This document shows positions 47,419-56,444 of a stretch of DNA of 64,000 bases, piece after piece. This DNA comes from Dictyobacter formicarum. Lineage in GTDB: Bacteria; Chloroflexota; Ktedonobacteria; Ktedonobacterales; Ktedonobacteraceae. The stretch covers positions 310,001 to 374,000 of the forward strand of contig NZ_BNJJ01000005.1 in NCBI RefSeq assembly GCF_016587435.1. The letters are read 5' to 3'. Position numbers and translations under genes: made by a program. How positions within the stretch are numbered: the first letter of the stretch is position 1; the number at the start of each line of letters is the position of its first letter. Below the pieces are notes generated by a model. The model was given only the letters and a program-made list of their open reading frames with translations. It searched no databases and had not been told where the DNA came from.

Positions 47419-48645
47419 TTAGCGCGAACGCACCACCTGTTTGGCAATAGCGCCGGAAGCTCGGCGAGCAGCAGCATCAGCTCCCACAACGAAGCGATAG
47501 AAAGGACCGAAGCTACGTGCAGACGAGAAGCCAACAAAGTAGAGACCTGGTACGCTGGTCTCAAAATGGCTGTTCAGGACTGGTGAGCCACGATGGGTCT
47601 GCAATGAATCCTTAATGTTCTCGTCCAGCATCGGCAATGCTTTCACGTCTGGGCGATAACCGGTACCAAGGATAACATGATCATAGACCTCTTCCTGACC
47701 ATTGGCCAGCGTCAGCTTTACTTTTCCGTCTACTTCCTCAATCTTTGCGATAGATGTATTCTCGCGCAGATCGACCTGTCCAATGATGCGCGGCCTCAAC
47801 CAGTGCGATCCAGCCGGTCCATGTGTATTGTCGACGATGTCATCGCGGCGAGCGCGGGACGCGCTATGCAGGGAGTAAGGATACTTCTCCTGAATCAAGT
47901 TGGACCAGCCATAGCCCATACCAGCCTTTGGAGCTCGCAGATTGCGCACCCAGGCTGGGTATTTCGTGTTCTGAAGGGTGAGCCAGCGCACTTTACGACG
48001 CACGAATACGGATACTTTGGTACCCTGCTCATTCAATAGCGCCGCCGTCTCCAGGGCTCCCTGGCCGCCACCAATAACCGCGACTCTCTTGTTTTTGAAT
48101 GACTCCAGCGTAGCATGGTCAGCCTGGTGCGAAACCAGGTGCTTGGGCATATGCGCATAATCTTCTGGAGAATAGATATAGTAGTGTAGTCCAGGAGCAA
48201 CAACTACTACTTTGCTCGTCACTACACGTCCATCTTCCAGGGTCACGCGATAGTGATCATCGACACGTTCGATGTTACTGATATATGTTTCATCGACATC
48301 AGGTACAGCATGTTTCTGGAACCAATTGACATAATCCAGGAAAGTTTCGCGCGGCATCGGATCAACCGGAGTTTTGCCGTGCGCCTCATAATAGCGGGCA
48401 ATCGCATATTTCCCCTGTGGATCTGAAAGGCTGGAAGCCCACCAGAAGGAACGCAGCAACATGCCATCAGGCATATGATTGCGCCAGAAATAATTCACTT
48501 TTCCAAAGGTAGCTACTTTGAGCCCATGACCCATTAAATGGGCAGACACAGAGAGACCATAAGGGCCGGCGCCCATAACGACCACATCATATTGAGTAGA
48601 AGGTGTAGAAGCCTGATTCTTTTTAGCGTTTAAAGAGACACTCAC
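47419..48645 (-). CDS. FAD/NAD(P) flavoprotein, N-hydroxylase-like, cassette copy 2
   Basis: A 408-residue two-dinucleotide-domain flavoenzyme. The FAD motif is GAGPYGL (25-31), the NADP motif is VIGGGQGALE, and the C-terminal LGTGY matches the (A/L)TGY motif of lysine/ornithine N-monooxygenases and class B flavin monooxygenases. The stretch MLLRSFWWASSLSDPQGKY follows the FAD domain in both copies. It probably hydroxylates an amine or other nucleophile, though a plain oxidoreductase is possible. The start is GTG, with GGAGG eight bases upstream. It follows ATP-grasp copy 2 by 19 bases. Confidence 0.82.
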   Translation of the reverse strand: MSVSLNAKKNQASTPSTQYDVVVMGAGPYGLSVSAHLMGHGLKVATFGKVNYFWRNHMPDGMLLRSFWWASSLSDPQGKYAIARYYEAHGKTPVDPMPRETFLDYVNWFQKHAVPDVDETYISNIERVDDHYRVTLEDGRVVTSKVVVVAPGLHYYIYSPEDYAHMPKHLVSHQADHATLESFKNKRVAVIGGGQGALETAALLNEQGTKVSVFVRRKVRWLTLQNTKYPAWVRNLRAPKAGMGYGWSNLIQEKYPYSLHSASRARRDDIVDNTHGPAGSHWLRPRIIGQVDLRENTSIAKIEEVDGKVKLTLANGQEEVYDHVILGTGYRPDVKALPMLDENIKDSLQTHRGSPVLNSHFETSVPGLYFVGFSSARSFGPFYRFVVGADAAARRASGAIAKQVVRSR

Positions 48646-48664
48646 GATAAATTCCTCCAGAGAG

Positions 48665-49963
48665 TTATTTACTCAATTTGCGTACGGAACGATAAGAAAA
48701 ATCCTTTGCCGCACTCCAAACAGGTTTTAGGTCCTTCAAATCAACATAATCATAACCAGTAGGCATAAAAAAACTTGAACAAAATTGTAAAATAGTCTGA
48801 GCCGGTGACGGCACGCCTGGTCGGCCACGCTGGGCCAGGGCCTCAGCAGTTGTAACGATGTCGCCTTCCAGAAAACGCATCCACCCTCCGGTTTGATAAC
48901 CATCAACAGGCTCGATAGCTTCTCCCGCTGCCCATTGATAGAGCAGATAGGGAAAATCAATGCCAGAACGTACCGCAACTTCGACGGAGGCCGAGAGCCG
49001 GGGATTAATTTCCATCAGGTATGGTTTTCCAGCTTCGTCACGGCGAAACTCTACTTCAGAATAGCCTTCCAGTTCAATTTCCCGCACCAGTCTCTCTGAC
49101 TGCTGCCCGATATCATCTGGAATAGCGATACTCTGTCGTAAGACCGAAGTACCACCCAGTGGTGGCTGGGTGCGCTTAGCCCACTGGGCAAAGCGTGCAT
49201 AGAAGGTGCCCTGTCCATAAAGCAGGCTGACCGCTTCCCGGCGACCAGTCAGGAACTGCTGAAACAGGGTACTACCACCAAATTGGGTTAACTTTTCGAC
49301 AGCCTGATACGCTTCATCCGGCGTTGTTACCAACTCACAAATCAAGCGCACTCCTTGTTGTTCTCCCCATAACCAGGTTTCGATTGGTTTGACGACGGCA
49401 GGCAAACCAATCTCACGTATGGCTTCCTTGACCTCACTGGTAGAAGAGACTGTCACGCCTTTGGGAATGTCCAGACCTAACCGCTCAGCAATTGACAGGG
49501 TGAGATCCTTGTTAATCGCCACTTCCAGAGCAGGCTCCCTGGCCAGAGCAATACGTGTGTATTTTTCAATCTCCTCCCGGTGCTCGCGAATAACCGCTAG
49601 CGTACCATCTGAAGAGGTCAACAATACCCGCGCACCCATATAGGCCAATATCTGGTGCAGATAGGCCAGATAGGGCTCCACCTGTTGATCATAGGCCGGT
49701 GCCACATAGGCGCGCTCACACCAACGCGACGCGAACGTAGGGATAGCGCGAGACCTTCTAGATGGCTGCGCAGTCTCAAGAGCGGCTACATGCATCCCTC
49801 GTTTTCCTAGCGAACGCACTGCCACCAAAGATTGACGCAAATTGGCATCTAATACCAGTGCGTCATACGTCGGCGACCGCGTCACAAGGTCTTCGGCATA
49901 TTGTGACTGCGGAATAGCTGCCTTCCGACCTTTCGCGTCATTATTTTTTAAAGAGTTTGGCAT
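48665..49963 (-). CDS. ATP-grasp carboxylate-amine ligase-like enzyme, cassette copy 2
   Basis: A 432-residue ATP-grasp protein of the carbamoyl-phosphate-synthetase-like type. It has a Rossmann-like pre-domain (YDALVLDANLRQSLVAVRSLGKRG), a central AINKDLTLSIAERLGLDIPKG, the ATP-binding AVVKPIETWLWG and the Mg-binding MEINPRLSAS. Such enzymes join a carboxylate to an amine or thiol via an acyl phosphate. The nearby deacetylase suggests a sugar amine as acceptor (inference). The ATG at 49963 lies within the end of the deacetylase gene (23-base overlap) after an AGGAAA site, so translation is coupled. Confidence 0.82.
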   Translation of the reverse strand: MPNSLKNNDAKGRKAAIPQSQYAEDLVTRSPTYDALVLDANLRQSLVAVRSLGKRGMHVAALETAQPSRRSRAIPTFASRWCERAYVAPAYDQQVEPYLAYLHQILAYMGARVLLTSSDGTLAVIREHREEIEKYTRIALAREPALEVAINKDLTLSIAERLGLDIPKGVTVSSTSEVKEAIREIGLPAVVKPIETWLWGEQQGVRLICELVTTPDEAYQAVEKLTQFGGSTLFQQFLTGRREAVSLLYGQGTFYARFAQWAKRTQPPLGGTSVLRQSIAIPDDIGQQSERLVREIELEGYSEVEFRRDEAGKPYLMEINPRLSASVEVAVRSGIDFPYLLYQWAAGEAIEPVDGYQTGGWMRFLEGDIVTTAEALAQRGRPGVPSPAQTILQFCSSFFMPTGYDYVDLKDLKPVWSAAKDFSYRSVRKLSK

Positions 49964-50984
49964 ACTTTTTCCTGATTCGAGATACGATACCCAGCAGTCC
50001 AACAAGTTCGGCTGCCATGACCATCCAATTCACTTCGGTATCGCCAGGCATACGGCCTAGCAATAAGGGATTTGACTCGCTGGTATTGAGCGTTTCCAGG
50101 GTCGTTACCGCCCAGGTAAAACCTGCTGCCTTAACAGCCTCAATTCCTTGCTCACCAATGTGTTGCATTTTCCCAACGGGATAGGCAAACAAGCGAACCG
50201 AATGGCCCAGATTCTCTTCTAGAAGCTGGCGTGAAGCCTGCACTTCGTGCAATATTTCCGCTGGATCTGATAAATAAGCCAGAATAGGATGATTGACTGT
50301 ATGAGCACCGTAAGAAACCAGTCCGCTGGCTTCCATTTCGCGAATCTGTTCCCAGGTCATCGGTAAATCAGTATCGTTGGGAGTCAGATCGCGACATGGC
50401 AGTGCTAGCTGCAAAGCCAATTGCACATCTGAGAGAAATTGCTCTCGCTCAGCAATTGACGTCGCGTGCCGTGCTCGTCCATCAATGATATCGATTAATG
50501 CCTGGCGTTCGTGCGGTACCGACAGGTGATAGGTGCAGCCATCAAAGCACACCTGCTCACACTTGAGCAGGCTAATCAATTTGCTGGCCGCTAACCACCA
50601 GAAGTAGCGGCCACTTTCGACATAACCAGGAATTAAAAAGATCGTTATCGGTACTTGATAGCGCTGCGCCAGTCGAAATCCTTCGGTGTAGTTATCAATA
50701 TAACCATCATCAAAGGTTAAAACGAGCAGACGACGGCGATCACGTTTACTAGCAACGCTTTTTTGTGTTCTTTTTATAAAAAGCTCTTCCAGAGCCTCCT
50801 CTAAATGTACAATGCGATAGTGACGCTGCAGGTAACGCATGTGCGCCTCCAGGCCACCGTCCGCATTATGATAGTTAAGAATAAGCAACCGTTGGTCAAA
50901 CCGCTCATTGATCCGCAAAGCCAGATAAGTAATACCCAGGTAGTAAAACATTGCCGCAATTACTACGCGCATGCGTTCGTACAT
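49941..50984 (-). CDS. Polysaccharide deacetylase, cassette copy 2
   Basis: A 347-residue CE4-type deacetylase with the same layout as the other copies: an N-terminal hydrophobic segment (VVIAAMFYYLGITYLAL), ILNYH, TFDDGY (Asp92, Asp93) and HTVNH (His228, His232). A cysteine pair (CEQVCFDGC) occurs only in this copy. It was probably exported or membrane-held, since the first helix has no clear cleavage site. GAGGGG precedes its ATG, in a leader resembling that of copy 1. It begins 57 bases after flavoprotein copy 1 and overlaps the next ATP-grasp gene. Confidence 0.9.
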   Translation of the reverse strand: MYERMRVVIAAMFYYLGITYLALRINERFDQRLLILNYHNADGGLEAHMRYLQRHYRIVHLEEALEELFIKRTQKSVASKRDRRRLLVLTFDDGYIDNYTEGFRLAQRYQVPITIFLIPGYVESGRYFWWLAASKLISLLKCEQVCFDGCTYHLSVPHERQALIDIIDGRARHATSIAEREQFLSDVQLALQLALPCRDLTPNDTDLPMTWEQIREMEASGLVSYGAHTVNHPILAYLSDPAEILHEVQASRQLLEENLGHSVRLFAYPVGKMQHIGEQGIEAVKAAGFTWAVTTLETLNTSESNPLLLGRMPGDTEVNWMVMAAELVGLLGIVSRIRKKYAKLFKK

Positions 50985-51041
50985 AATAAACCCCTCACAC
51001 CCTTAATACTTCTGGCAGCAATTGTGTTGCACGCATCACAC

Positions 51042-52280
51042 CTATCTATGGTGAGCTACATAGCGTGCAGCTCCGACAGCCACTCGCTTTCCAGCAGCTT
51101 TCGCACCCACAACAAAACGATACAATGGACCAAAGGCACGCACAGAACTGAGACCAATAAAAAACAATCCCGGGACGCTACTTTCAAACCAGTGACTTAA
51201 AATCGGAATATGCTGGTCTTCTCGGATCTGGGATAACAGAGATGGGTCGATCATCGAAAGGTTCTTTACCGTGACCTCGTAACCGGTACCAAGCAGCAGA
51301 TGGTCAACCTGAATTCGCTGTCCATCCGAAAGCAATACATCCAGTTTGCCGTCTCGTTCTTTAAGCTCTTTGATTGCCGTGCGCTCATGTACTTTGACCT
51401 TATCTTCGCCCATTACCCGCTCACGCAGCCAGTGGGAAGCCGCAGCCTGGTAATGCGATTTAATAAAGCGGTCTTTGCGATCCTGCGAGAAGAGATAGAA
51501 TAGATATGGCATATATTCCAATACCCAGTTTTCCCAGCCAGGAGCAATACCGGCCGACGGAGCCTGAATTTTTTCCCACAATGTGCGCTCATCGTGGCGA
51601 TCTCGTGGCAACCAGTTAATTGAACGACGAACGACCAGGTGCACATCAGCGGCTTCTCCATCCTCCAGGAGCAACGCAGAATATTCAACAGCGCTTTGCC
51701 CACCTCCCAGAACCATGATATTTTTACCTTTAAACTGACTATAATCACCATGATCGAAGGCATGGGAGACCAGCTCTTTAGGGAAACCGCTAAATTCCTG
51801 CGGCCGTCGACTGAAATAATACACTCCAATCGCCATCACCACCGATGTTGCCTGCACCTCACGCCCATCTTCCAGGGTTACGATAAAACGTTCATTTTGC
51901 CGTTTAATTGAAGTTACATAGGTCTCATCCACATTAGGTACAGCATTTTTTTGGAACCAGAAAGCATAATCTAAAAAGAGTTTCATCGGAACAGGATAAG
52001 GATTTTTTATATTCCTCATCTTTAAGTAACGCGCAAAACTATACTTTTTTTGTGGATCAGAAAGACTTGTCGCCCACCAGTGAGAGCGCAAGTACATTCC
52101 CGCAGGCATATGCCTGGTCCACAACTCCATTGGCTTGCCAAAGACAGCTACATTTAATCCTTTGCCGATCAAATGAGCAGCCGTAGTAAGACCATAAGGG
52201 CCGGCCCCAACAACAATCACATCGTATTGCGCGACCGGTGTCAACTGCTGAGATTCTTGTAAGTCAGACACAACACTCAT
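51042..52280 (-). CDS. FAD/NAD(P) flavoprotein, N-hydroxylase-like, cassette copy 1
   Basis: A 412-residue homologue of the flavoprotein at 47419. The FAD motif GAGPYGL is at the same residues (25-31), the NADP motif reads LGGGQSAVE, closer to the GxGQSAxE form of ornithine N5-hydroxylases, and LLGTGYE closes the domain. MYLRSHWWATSLSDPQKKY replaces the corresponding segment of copy 2. AAAGGAG lies seven bases before the ATG at 52280, and its ATG overlaps the ATP-grasp stop by four bases (ATGA). The frame opens at 52334. Confidence 0.82.
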   Translation of the reverse strand: MSVVSDLQESQQLTPVAQYDVIVVGAGPYGLTTAAHLIGKGLNVAVFGKPMELWTRHMPAGMYLRSHWWATSLSDPQKKYSFARYLKMRNIKNPYPVPMKLFLDYAFWFQKNAVPNVDETYVTSIKRQNERFIVTLEDGREVQATSVVMAIGVYYFSRRPQEFSGFPKELVSHAFDHGDYSQFKGKNIMVLGGGQSAVEYSALLLEDGEAADVHLVVRRSINWLPRDRHDERTLWEKIQAPSAGIAPGWENWVLEYMPYLFYLFSQDRKDRFIKSHYQAAASHWLRERVMGEDKVKVHERTAIKELKERDGKLDVLLSDGQRIQVDHLLLGTGYEVTVKNLSMIDPSLLSQIREDQHIPILSHWFESSVPGLFFIGLSSVRAFGPLYRFVVGAKAAGKRVAVGAARYVAHHR

Positions 52281-53593
52281 AAGGAACTCCTTTTGATACG
52301 TGACAACCTTTTGGCAATAGCCCCTCCTACCCACTCAAACGTGAATTCCGTTGATGCTTTTATAGCAGGGGTCAAATCATTCCAATCCACGTAGTCATAA
52401 TTCATAGGTTGAAAAAAAGAGAGGGTAAAACCTAGTACAGCCTGGCCTGGTGGGGTTATGCCGGGACGCCCACGTTTCTGTAGAGCTTCAATCGTCGTCA
52501 TAATATCCCCTTTAAGGTAGCGCATCCAGCCCCCTACGCGATACGAACGAACCTTATCGATCTTTTCGCCATTTGCCCATTGATAGAGCAGATGAGGAAA
52601 ATCAACGCCAGAACGTACGGCAATTTCTACCGACGCTGATAAACGAGGATTGATCTCCATAAGATAGGGGATGCCTGCCTGGTCGCGCCGAAATTCGACC
52701 TCGGAATAGCCCTCCAGGTCGATTTCACGGATCAACCGCTCAGACTGAGCGCCAATGTCTTGCGGCACAGCAATGCTCTGGCGTAGGACCGAGGTTCCGC
52801 CTAGTTGGGGCTCGGTACGCCTGGCCCATTGAGCAAAACTGGCATGCACCTCTCGGTTCGCATACATAATGCTTACCGCCTCACGCCGACCAGTTAAGAA
52901 CTGCTGAAACAGGATGGTACCACCCAGTTGAGTCAATTCTTCCACAGCTCGGCGCGCTTCATCTGCTGTAGTTACCAGTCGAGAAGCAAAGCGGGCACCG
53001 CCCCCTTGCTGCTCATCCCATAACCAGGACTCAACTGGCTTGATAACAGCTGGTAAGCCAATCTCTTTGACAGCAGCTGACACTTCATCTACGGAGCTGA
53101 TCGTTGCGCCACGCGGGATACCCAATCCCAGTTGTCTGGCGACATCCAGTGTTAGCTCCTTGTTGATGGCAATCCCCATCGCAGGATCACGTGCCAGAGC
53201 AATCTTTACGTGCTTTTCCAGCCGCTCCCGATGCTGGCGCAAGAGAGCTACTGTACTATCAGAAGATGCGATGGCGACGCGAGCACCGCTACGCTCTAAC
53301 CATTGTTCGAGGAAGTTAAGATAGGCCGCAGTTCCAGCACTACTGGGACAGACAATACCTTGCTGGCACCAACGTGAAGAAAACGCCGGAACCTGGTTCT
53401 CTGCCTCCAGAGCTGCCACCTTCAATCCACGTTTACCCAATGAGCGTATCGACACCAGTGACTGACGCAAGGCCGCGTCCAACACCACTGCATCGTATAT
53501 TTTCGGCTTGCCTCCACCATTATTGACAGATTGCTCATTTAGAGTAGATTGAGTAGCGCCAATGCTATCTACATCAGATGAATGACGTAACAC
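52277..53593 (-). CDS. ATP-grasp carboxylate-amine ligase-like enzyme, cassette copy 1
   Basis: A 438-residue homologue of the ATP-grasp enzyme at 48665, with YDAVVLDAALRQSLVSIRSLGKRG, AINKELTLDVARQLGLGIPRG, AVIKPVESWLWD and MEINPRLSAS. It lacks about ten residues of the pre-domain loop present in the other copy and has a GGGAR insertion after the ATP-binding stretch. The frame opens at 53707 inside the deacetylase gene. I prefer GTG at 53593, because it gives a length similar to its homologue and follows GAGGTG. The stop overlaps the flavoprotein start. Confidence 0.82.
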   Translation of the reverse strand: MLRHSSDVDSIGATQSTLNEQSVNNGGGKPKIYDAVVLDAALRQSLVSIRSLGKRGLKVAALEAENQVPAFSSRWCQQGIVCPSSAGTAAYLNFLEQWLERSGARVAIASSDSTVALLRQHRERLEKHVKIALARDPAMGIAINKELTLDVARQLGLGIPRGATISSVDEVSAAVKEIGLPAVIKPVESWLWDEQQGGGARFASRLVTTADEARRAVEELTQLGGTILFQQFLTGRREAVSIMYANREVHASFAQWARRTEPQLGGTSVLRQSIAVPQDIGAQSERLIREIDLEGYSEVEFRRDQAGIPYLMEINPRLSASVEIAVRSGVDFPHLLYQWANGEKIDKVRSYRVGGWMRYLKGDIMTTIEALQKRGRPGITPPGQAVLGFTLSFFQPMNYDYVDWNDLTPAIKASTEFTFEWVGGAIAKRLSRIKRSSL

Positions 53594-53627
53594 GCAACAC
53601 CTCAAAGATAAAAAGATATTTATTGCT

Positions 53628-54674
53628 CTATATATCTGCTTTTTCGTTAATAAAAGGTTTCCATAGTGGTGCGAATATACTCCAGATACCCGAGGTTTCT
53701 GCAGCAATTAAGAGCCAGTGGCGCCGCACATCTACCAGAACACGTTCCAGACGATAGGGGTCGCTCTGTGGCGTTGCAATCCCTTTTGTAGTTGTTACAG
53801 CCCAACAATATTCCGCCTCACGCACTGCCTTGAGGGCCTCCGTTCCAATATGTTCGGTGCGGCCGATAGGATAGGCAAAAGTTCGGATAGGCTTGCCCAG
53901 CCGCTCCTGCAACACCTGACGGCAGGTGGCGATTTCATAGCGCACCTCCGCTGGATCTGATAAACAGGCTAATACCGGATGATGCATGGTGTGAGCTCCA
54001 AAGGAGACAAAACCACTTTTCTGCATTTTCAGTACTTCCCCCCACGACAGGGGAATATTAACATCTTTTACCTCTTCTTCGCAAGTATTTGGTGCTATTA
54101 TAGCTAAATCGTGCCTCACCTGCGTCAAAAACTGCTCTCGTTCTGCCACCGAGCGGGCGATGCGCAAACGAGCATCAATTGATTGGGCCAGAGCTTTCTG
54201 TGACTCGGGCTGCTGCAAATGATATGTCTGACCATCAAGGATAAATTCATCGAGTTGAGTCTGCTTCACCAGGCGCTCACCTTCACCCCACCAGAAATAA
54301 TCTCCACTATCGATATAGCTGGGGATCAAAAAAATGGTAATAGGTACCTGCAGTTCAACGGCCGCTTGAAAAGCATGGGTATAATTATCGTGATAGCCAT
54401 CATCAAACGTTATCACGACCGGTGTACGTTGCTTACTCGACTTTCTGGCAGGCGGCTGTGGAGCATATAGTTCCTCCAAGGCCTCTTCCAGATGCAGAAT
54501 TCGATAATGTCGATTCAAATATTGCATATGCCGCCGGATATCACCCAGGCTCGCACGATGGTAATTTAAGATAAGCAAACGCGGCCCCCGCCGACGCATA
54601 CGCCAGCGACTGAGCTTCACCAGGCCAGAATAGTAGAAAAATGCCGCAACCAGTAAACGTGCTGCTCTACGCAT
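53628..54674 (-). CDS. Polysaccharide deacetylase, cassette copy 1
   Basis: A 348-residue CE4-type deacetylase, first of the three. It carries the N-terminal segment RLLVAAFFYYSGLVKL, ILNYH, TFDDGY (Asp91, Asp92) and HTMHH (His228, His232), so the metal site is intact. The conserved EEALEELY helix after the first strand is shared by all copies. AAGGGG precedes the ATG at 54674; the frame opens at 54698. The preceding gene on the same strand is the dimethylformamidase-like secreted protein, 108 bases upstream. Confidence 0.9.
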   Translation of the reverse strand: MRRAARLLVAAFFYYSGLVKLSRWRMRRRGPRLLILNYHRASLGDIRRHMQYLNRHYRILHLEEALEELYAPQPPARKSSKQRTPVVITFDDGYHDNYTHAFQAAVELQVPITIFLIPSYIDSGDYFWWGEGERLVKQTQLDEFILDGQTYHLQQPESQKALAQSIDARLRIARSVAEREQFLTQVRHDLAIIAPNTCEEEVKDVNIPLSWGEVLKMQKSGFVSFGAHTMHHPVLACLSDPAEVRYEIATCRQVLQERLGKPIRTFAYPIGRTEHIGTEALKAVREAEYCWAVTTTKGIATPQSDPYRLERVLVDVRRHWLLIAAETSGIWSIFAPLWKPFINEKADI

Positions 54675-54782
54675 AAACCCCTTTTCCCTCACAGTCAATT
54701 ACCAGATAGTATGGATGCTTCCCTCGTCTAGCCAGCAAAAAGTTGCCACCATTTGTCTGCTGAGACAGTCCCCGTCCCTCGC

Positions 54783-56444
54783 TTAAAAACTATTGGGATT
54801 ATGCTTCACAATCAGTGCTGCCATCACGTTAGCCATCAAGGATTGCATTTCCGGAACGGCAGTGCTTTTGTCTCCACATTTTGGATCAACATGTGCCCGA
54901 TAGTTGTCCAGGGTTGTTTCCCAATATATTGATCCGGTAGCAAAGACCAGAGCACCTGAGGGAGCAATATAGTAAGATGAATTGCTGACATCAGTCTGCT
55001 TAGTTTCGCTGCTGACTGTGGGTGATGCGCTAATAATATGCAAATTCTTTGGTGTGGTACTACTATAGGATGGATTGTCTGGTGTGCCATTAGGATCAAG
55101 ATGTGCTCGATCCCATTCATAACCAACAACTCCACAGCCGTAATCCTGGTTAGGCTGTAAGTTAGTGCCCTTGAGCAATGGCAATGAGGCAGCCTGAGGC
55201 GCTACACGCCAGGGAAAACCATTTTGATCGTGGGTAAGGTTAGAGAATAAAACCCCTACCACGGCATTCTCGGGCCGACCTACCACAGGATCGCGCCACA
55301 TACTGGTAACGACGGAATTATCTTTACCATACATTGGATCGCGCGCAAGGTCCTGGTTGGCGGTCTGAACCTTGTAAGAGACAATGGTACGGTTGGCACC
55401 ACCAGCAGAATCAGGCTCAAAACGCATTTGCCAGTAGATAGCATTGGCCCCCATAAAGGCTAAACCAATCCCTTTGTTACGCGCATTCTCTATTGTTGTG
55501 CGCATACTCTTCGTCCAGTATTCATCATGGCCTAGAGAGATATAAGCTTTATGTTTATCCAATAGATGGGGATTCGTCTGCATATCAATGTCACTTGCGT
55601 ATGAAACGTCGTAGTTGTGCTGCTCCATCCACCGCACTGTCTGCACAATAAATACCAGCACCTGACTGGCACCATTTTCGATATCATAGGGTTTATCCAT
55701 GGAAACTTTGACAGCTCTCTTGGCAACCGCCGTTCCCAGGAACGCATCATCAGCATCATACAGGCTGGAACCGCCCCAATCATTATAGGCAGCATACGTA
55801 GTATCCGGCGTAACAGCGATGTATGGCGAGGTTGTTGACCCCAACACATCAAAAGGGGCGTAGGACTGCTTACCATTGGCATCAGTAAATTTCGCCAGAT
55901 AAATCCCGGTAGTCCAATCTTTGGGAATATGCAAGGTATATGATGGCTTCCAGTGCGTCTCAACCAGGCCGCTATCCTTTGCCAATGTGCAGGTAGTACA
56001 GTTTACGAGATGACTACCAACGCTATCGTAGTATCCCTGGGCCTGTCCAGAAAGATTGGGAACTGAAGTCATCAAGCGCCCACCCAGGCCGCTGTACCAT
56101 CCCAGTCGAAAAATATCAATACGATAAGAAGTCTGAGCCACCTGAGTGCTGATATAAAAAGTTAGAGACTTCCCTGGTTTGACAGAAGTCGCGCTCACGT
56201 ACCCCTGGATTTGCGTGGTAGCTTCACTGCCTGGAGGAATCTTCCACGATGTCGTACCAGTCAATGCATTTTCACGCGTTATAGCATTATCTGAGCCCGA
56301 AGAGGCATTATCACGGCCATAGTTGAGCGTAGGCGATTGATCATTCGAGCCAACCATTAAAGATGGCGACAAGAAATAAAAACTGATCAGAGCTCCTGCA
56401 ATAATAAAGATAGTCACAATCGTGACAACAGACTTGAACCTCAT
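54783..56444 (-). CDS. Secreted N,N-dimethylformamidase-beta-like protein
   Basis: A 553-residue protein with an N-terminal helix or uncleaved signal (VVTIVTIFIIAGALISFYFL) and a large extracytoplasmic region. IQGYVSATSVKPGKSLTFYIST, YRIDIFRLGWYSGLGGRLM and LGHDEYWTKSMRTTIENARNKG belong to the family annotated as N,N-dimethylformamidase beta-subunit-like. Most secreted members have no known substrate; an amidase-type role on a surface polymer is possible here. GGAGG lies seven bases before the ATG. It opens the left arm of the polysaccharide locus, divergent from the right arm. Confidence 0.8.
   Translation of the reverse strand: MRFKSVVTIVTIFIIAGALISFYFLSPSLMVGSNDQSPTLNYGRDNASSGSDNAITRENALTGTTSWKIPPGSEATTQIQGYVSATSVKPGKSLTFYISTQVAQTSYRIDIFRLGWYSGLGGRLMTSVPNLSGQAQGYYDSVGSHLVNCTTCTLAKDSGLVETHWKPSYTLHIPKDWTTGIYLAKFTDANGKQSYAPFDVLGSTTSPYIAVTPDTTYAAYNDWGGSSLYDADDAFLGTAVAKRAVKVSMDKPYDIENGASQVLVFIVQTVRWMEQHNYDVSYASDIDMQTNPHLLDKHKAYISLGHDEYWTKSMRTTIENARNKGIGLAFMGANAIYWQMRFEPDSAGGANRTIVSYKVQTANQDLARDPMYGKDNSVVTSMWRDPVVGRPENAVVGVLFSNLTHDQNGFPWRVAPQAASLPLLKGTNLQPNQDYGCGVVGYEWDRAHLDPNGTPDNPSYSSTTPKNLHIISASPTVSSETKQTDVSNSSYYIAPSGALVFATGSIYWETTLDNYRAHVDPKCGDKSTAVPEMQSLMANVMAALIVKHNPNSF

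Noticed and set aside
52281..52334. Upstream start for flavoprotein copy 1
   Set aside because: It would add 18 residues overlapping the ATP-grasp gene, whereas AAAGGAG directly supports the ATG at 52280.
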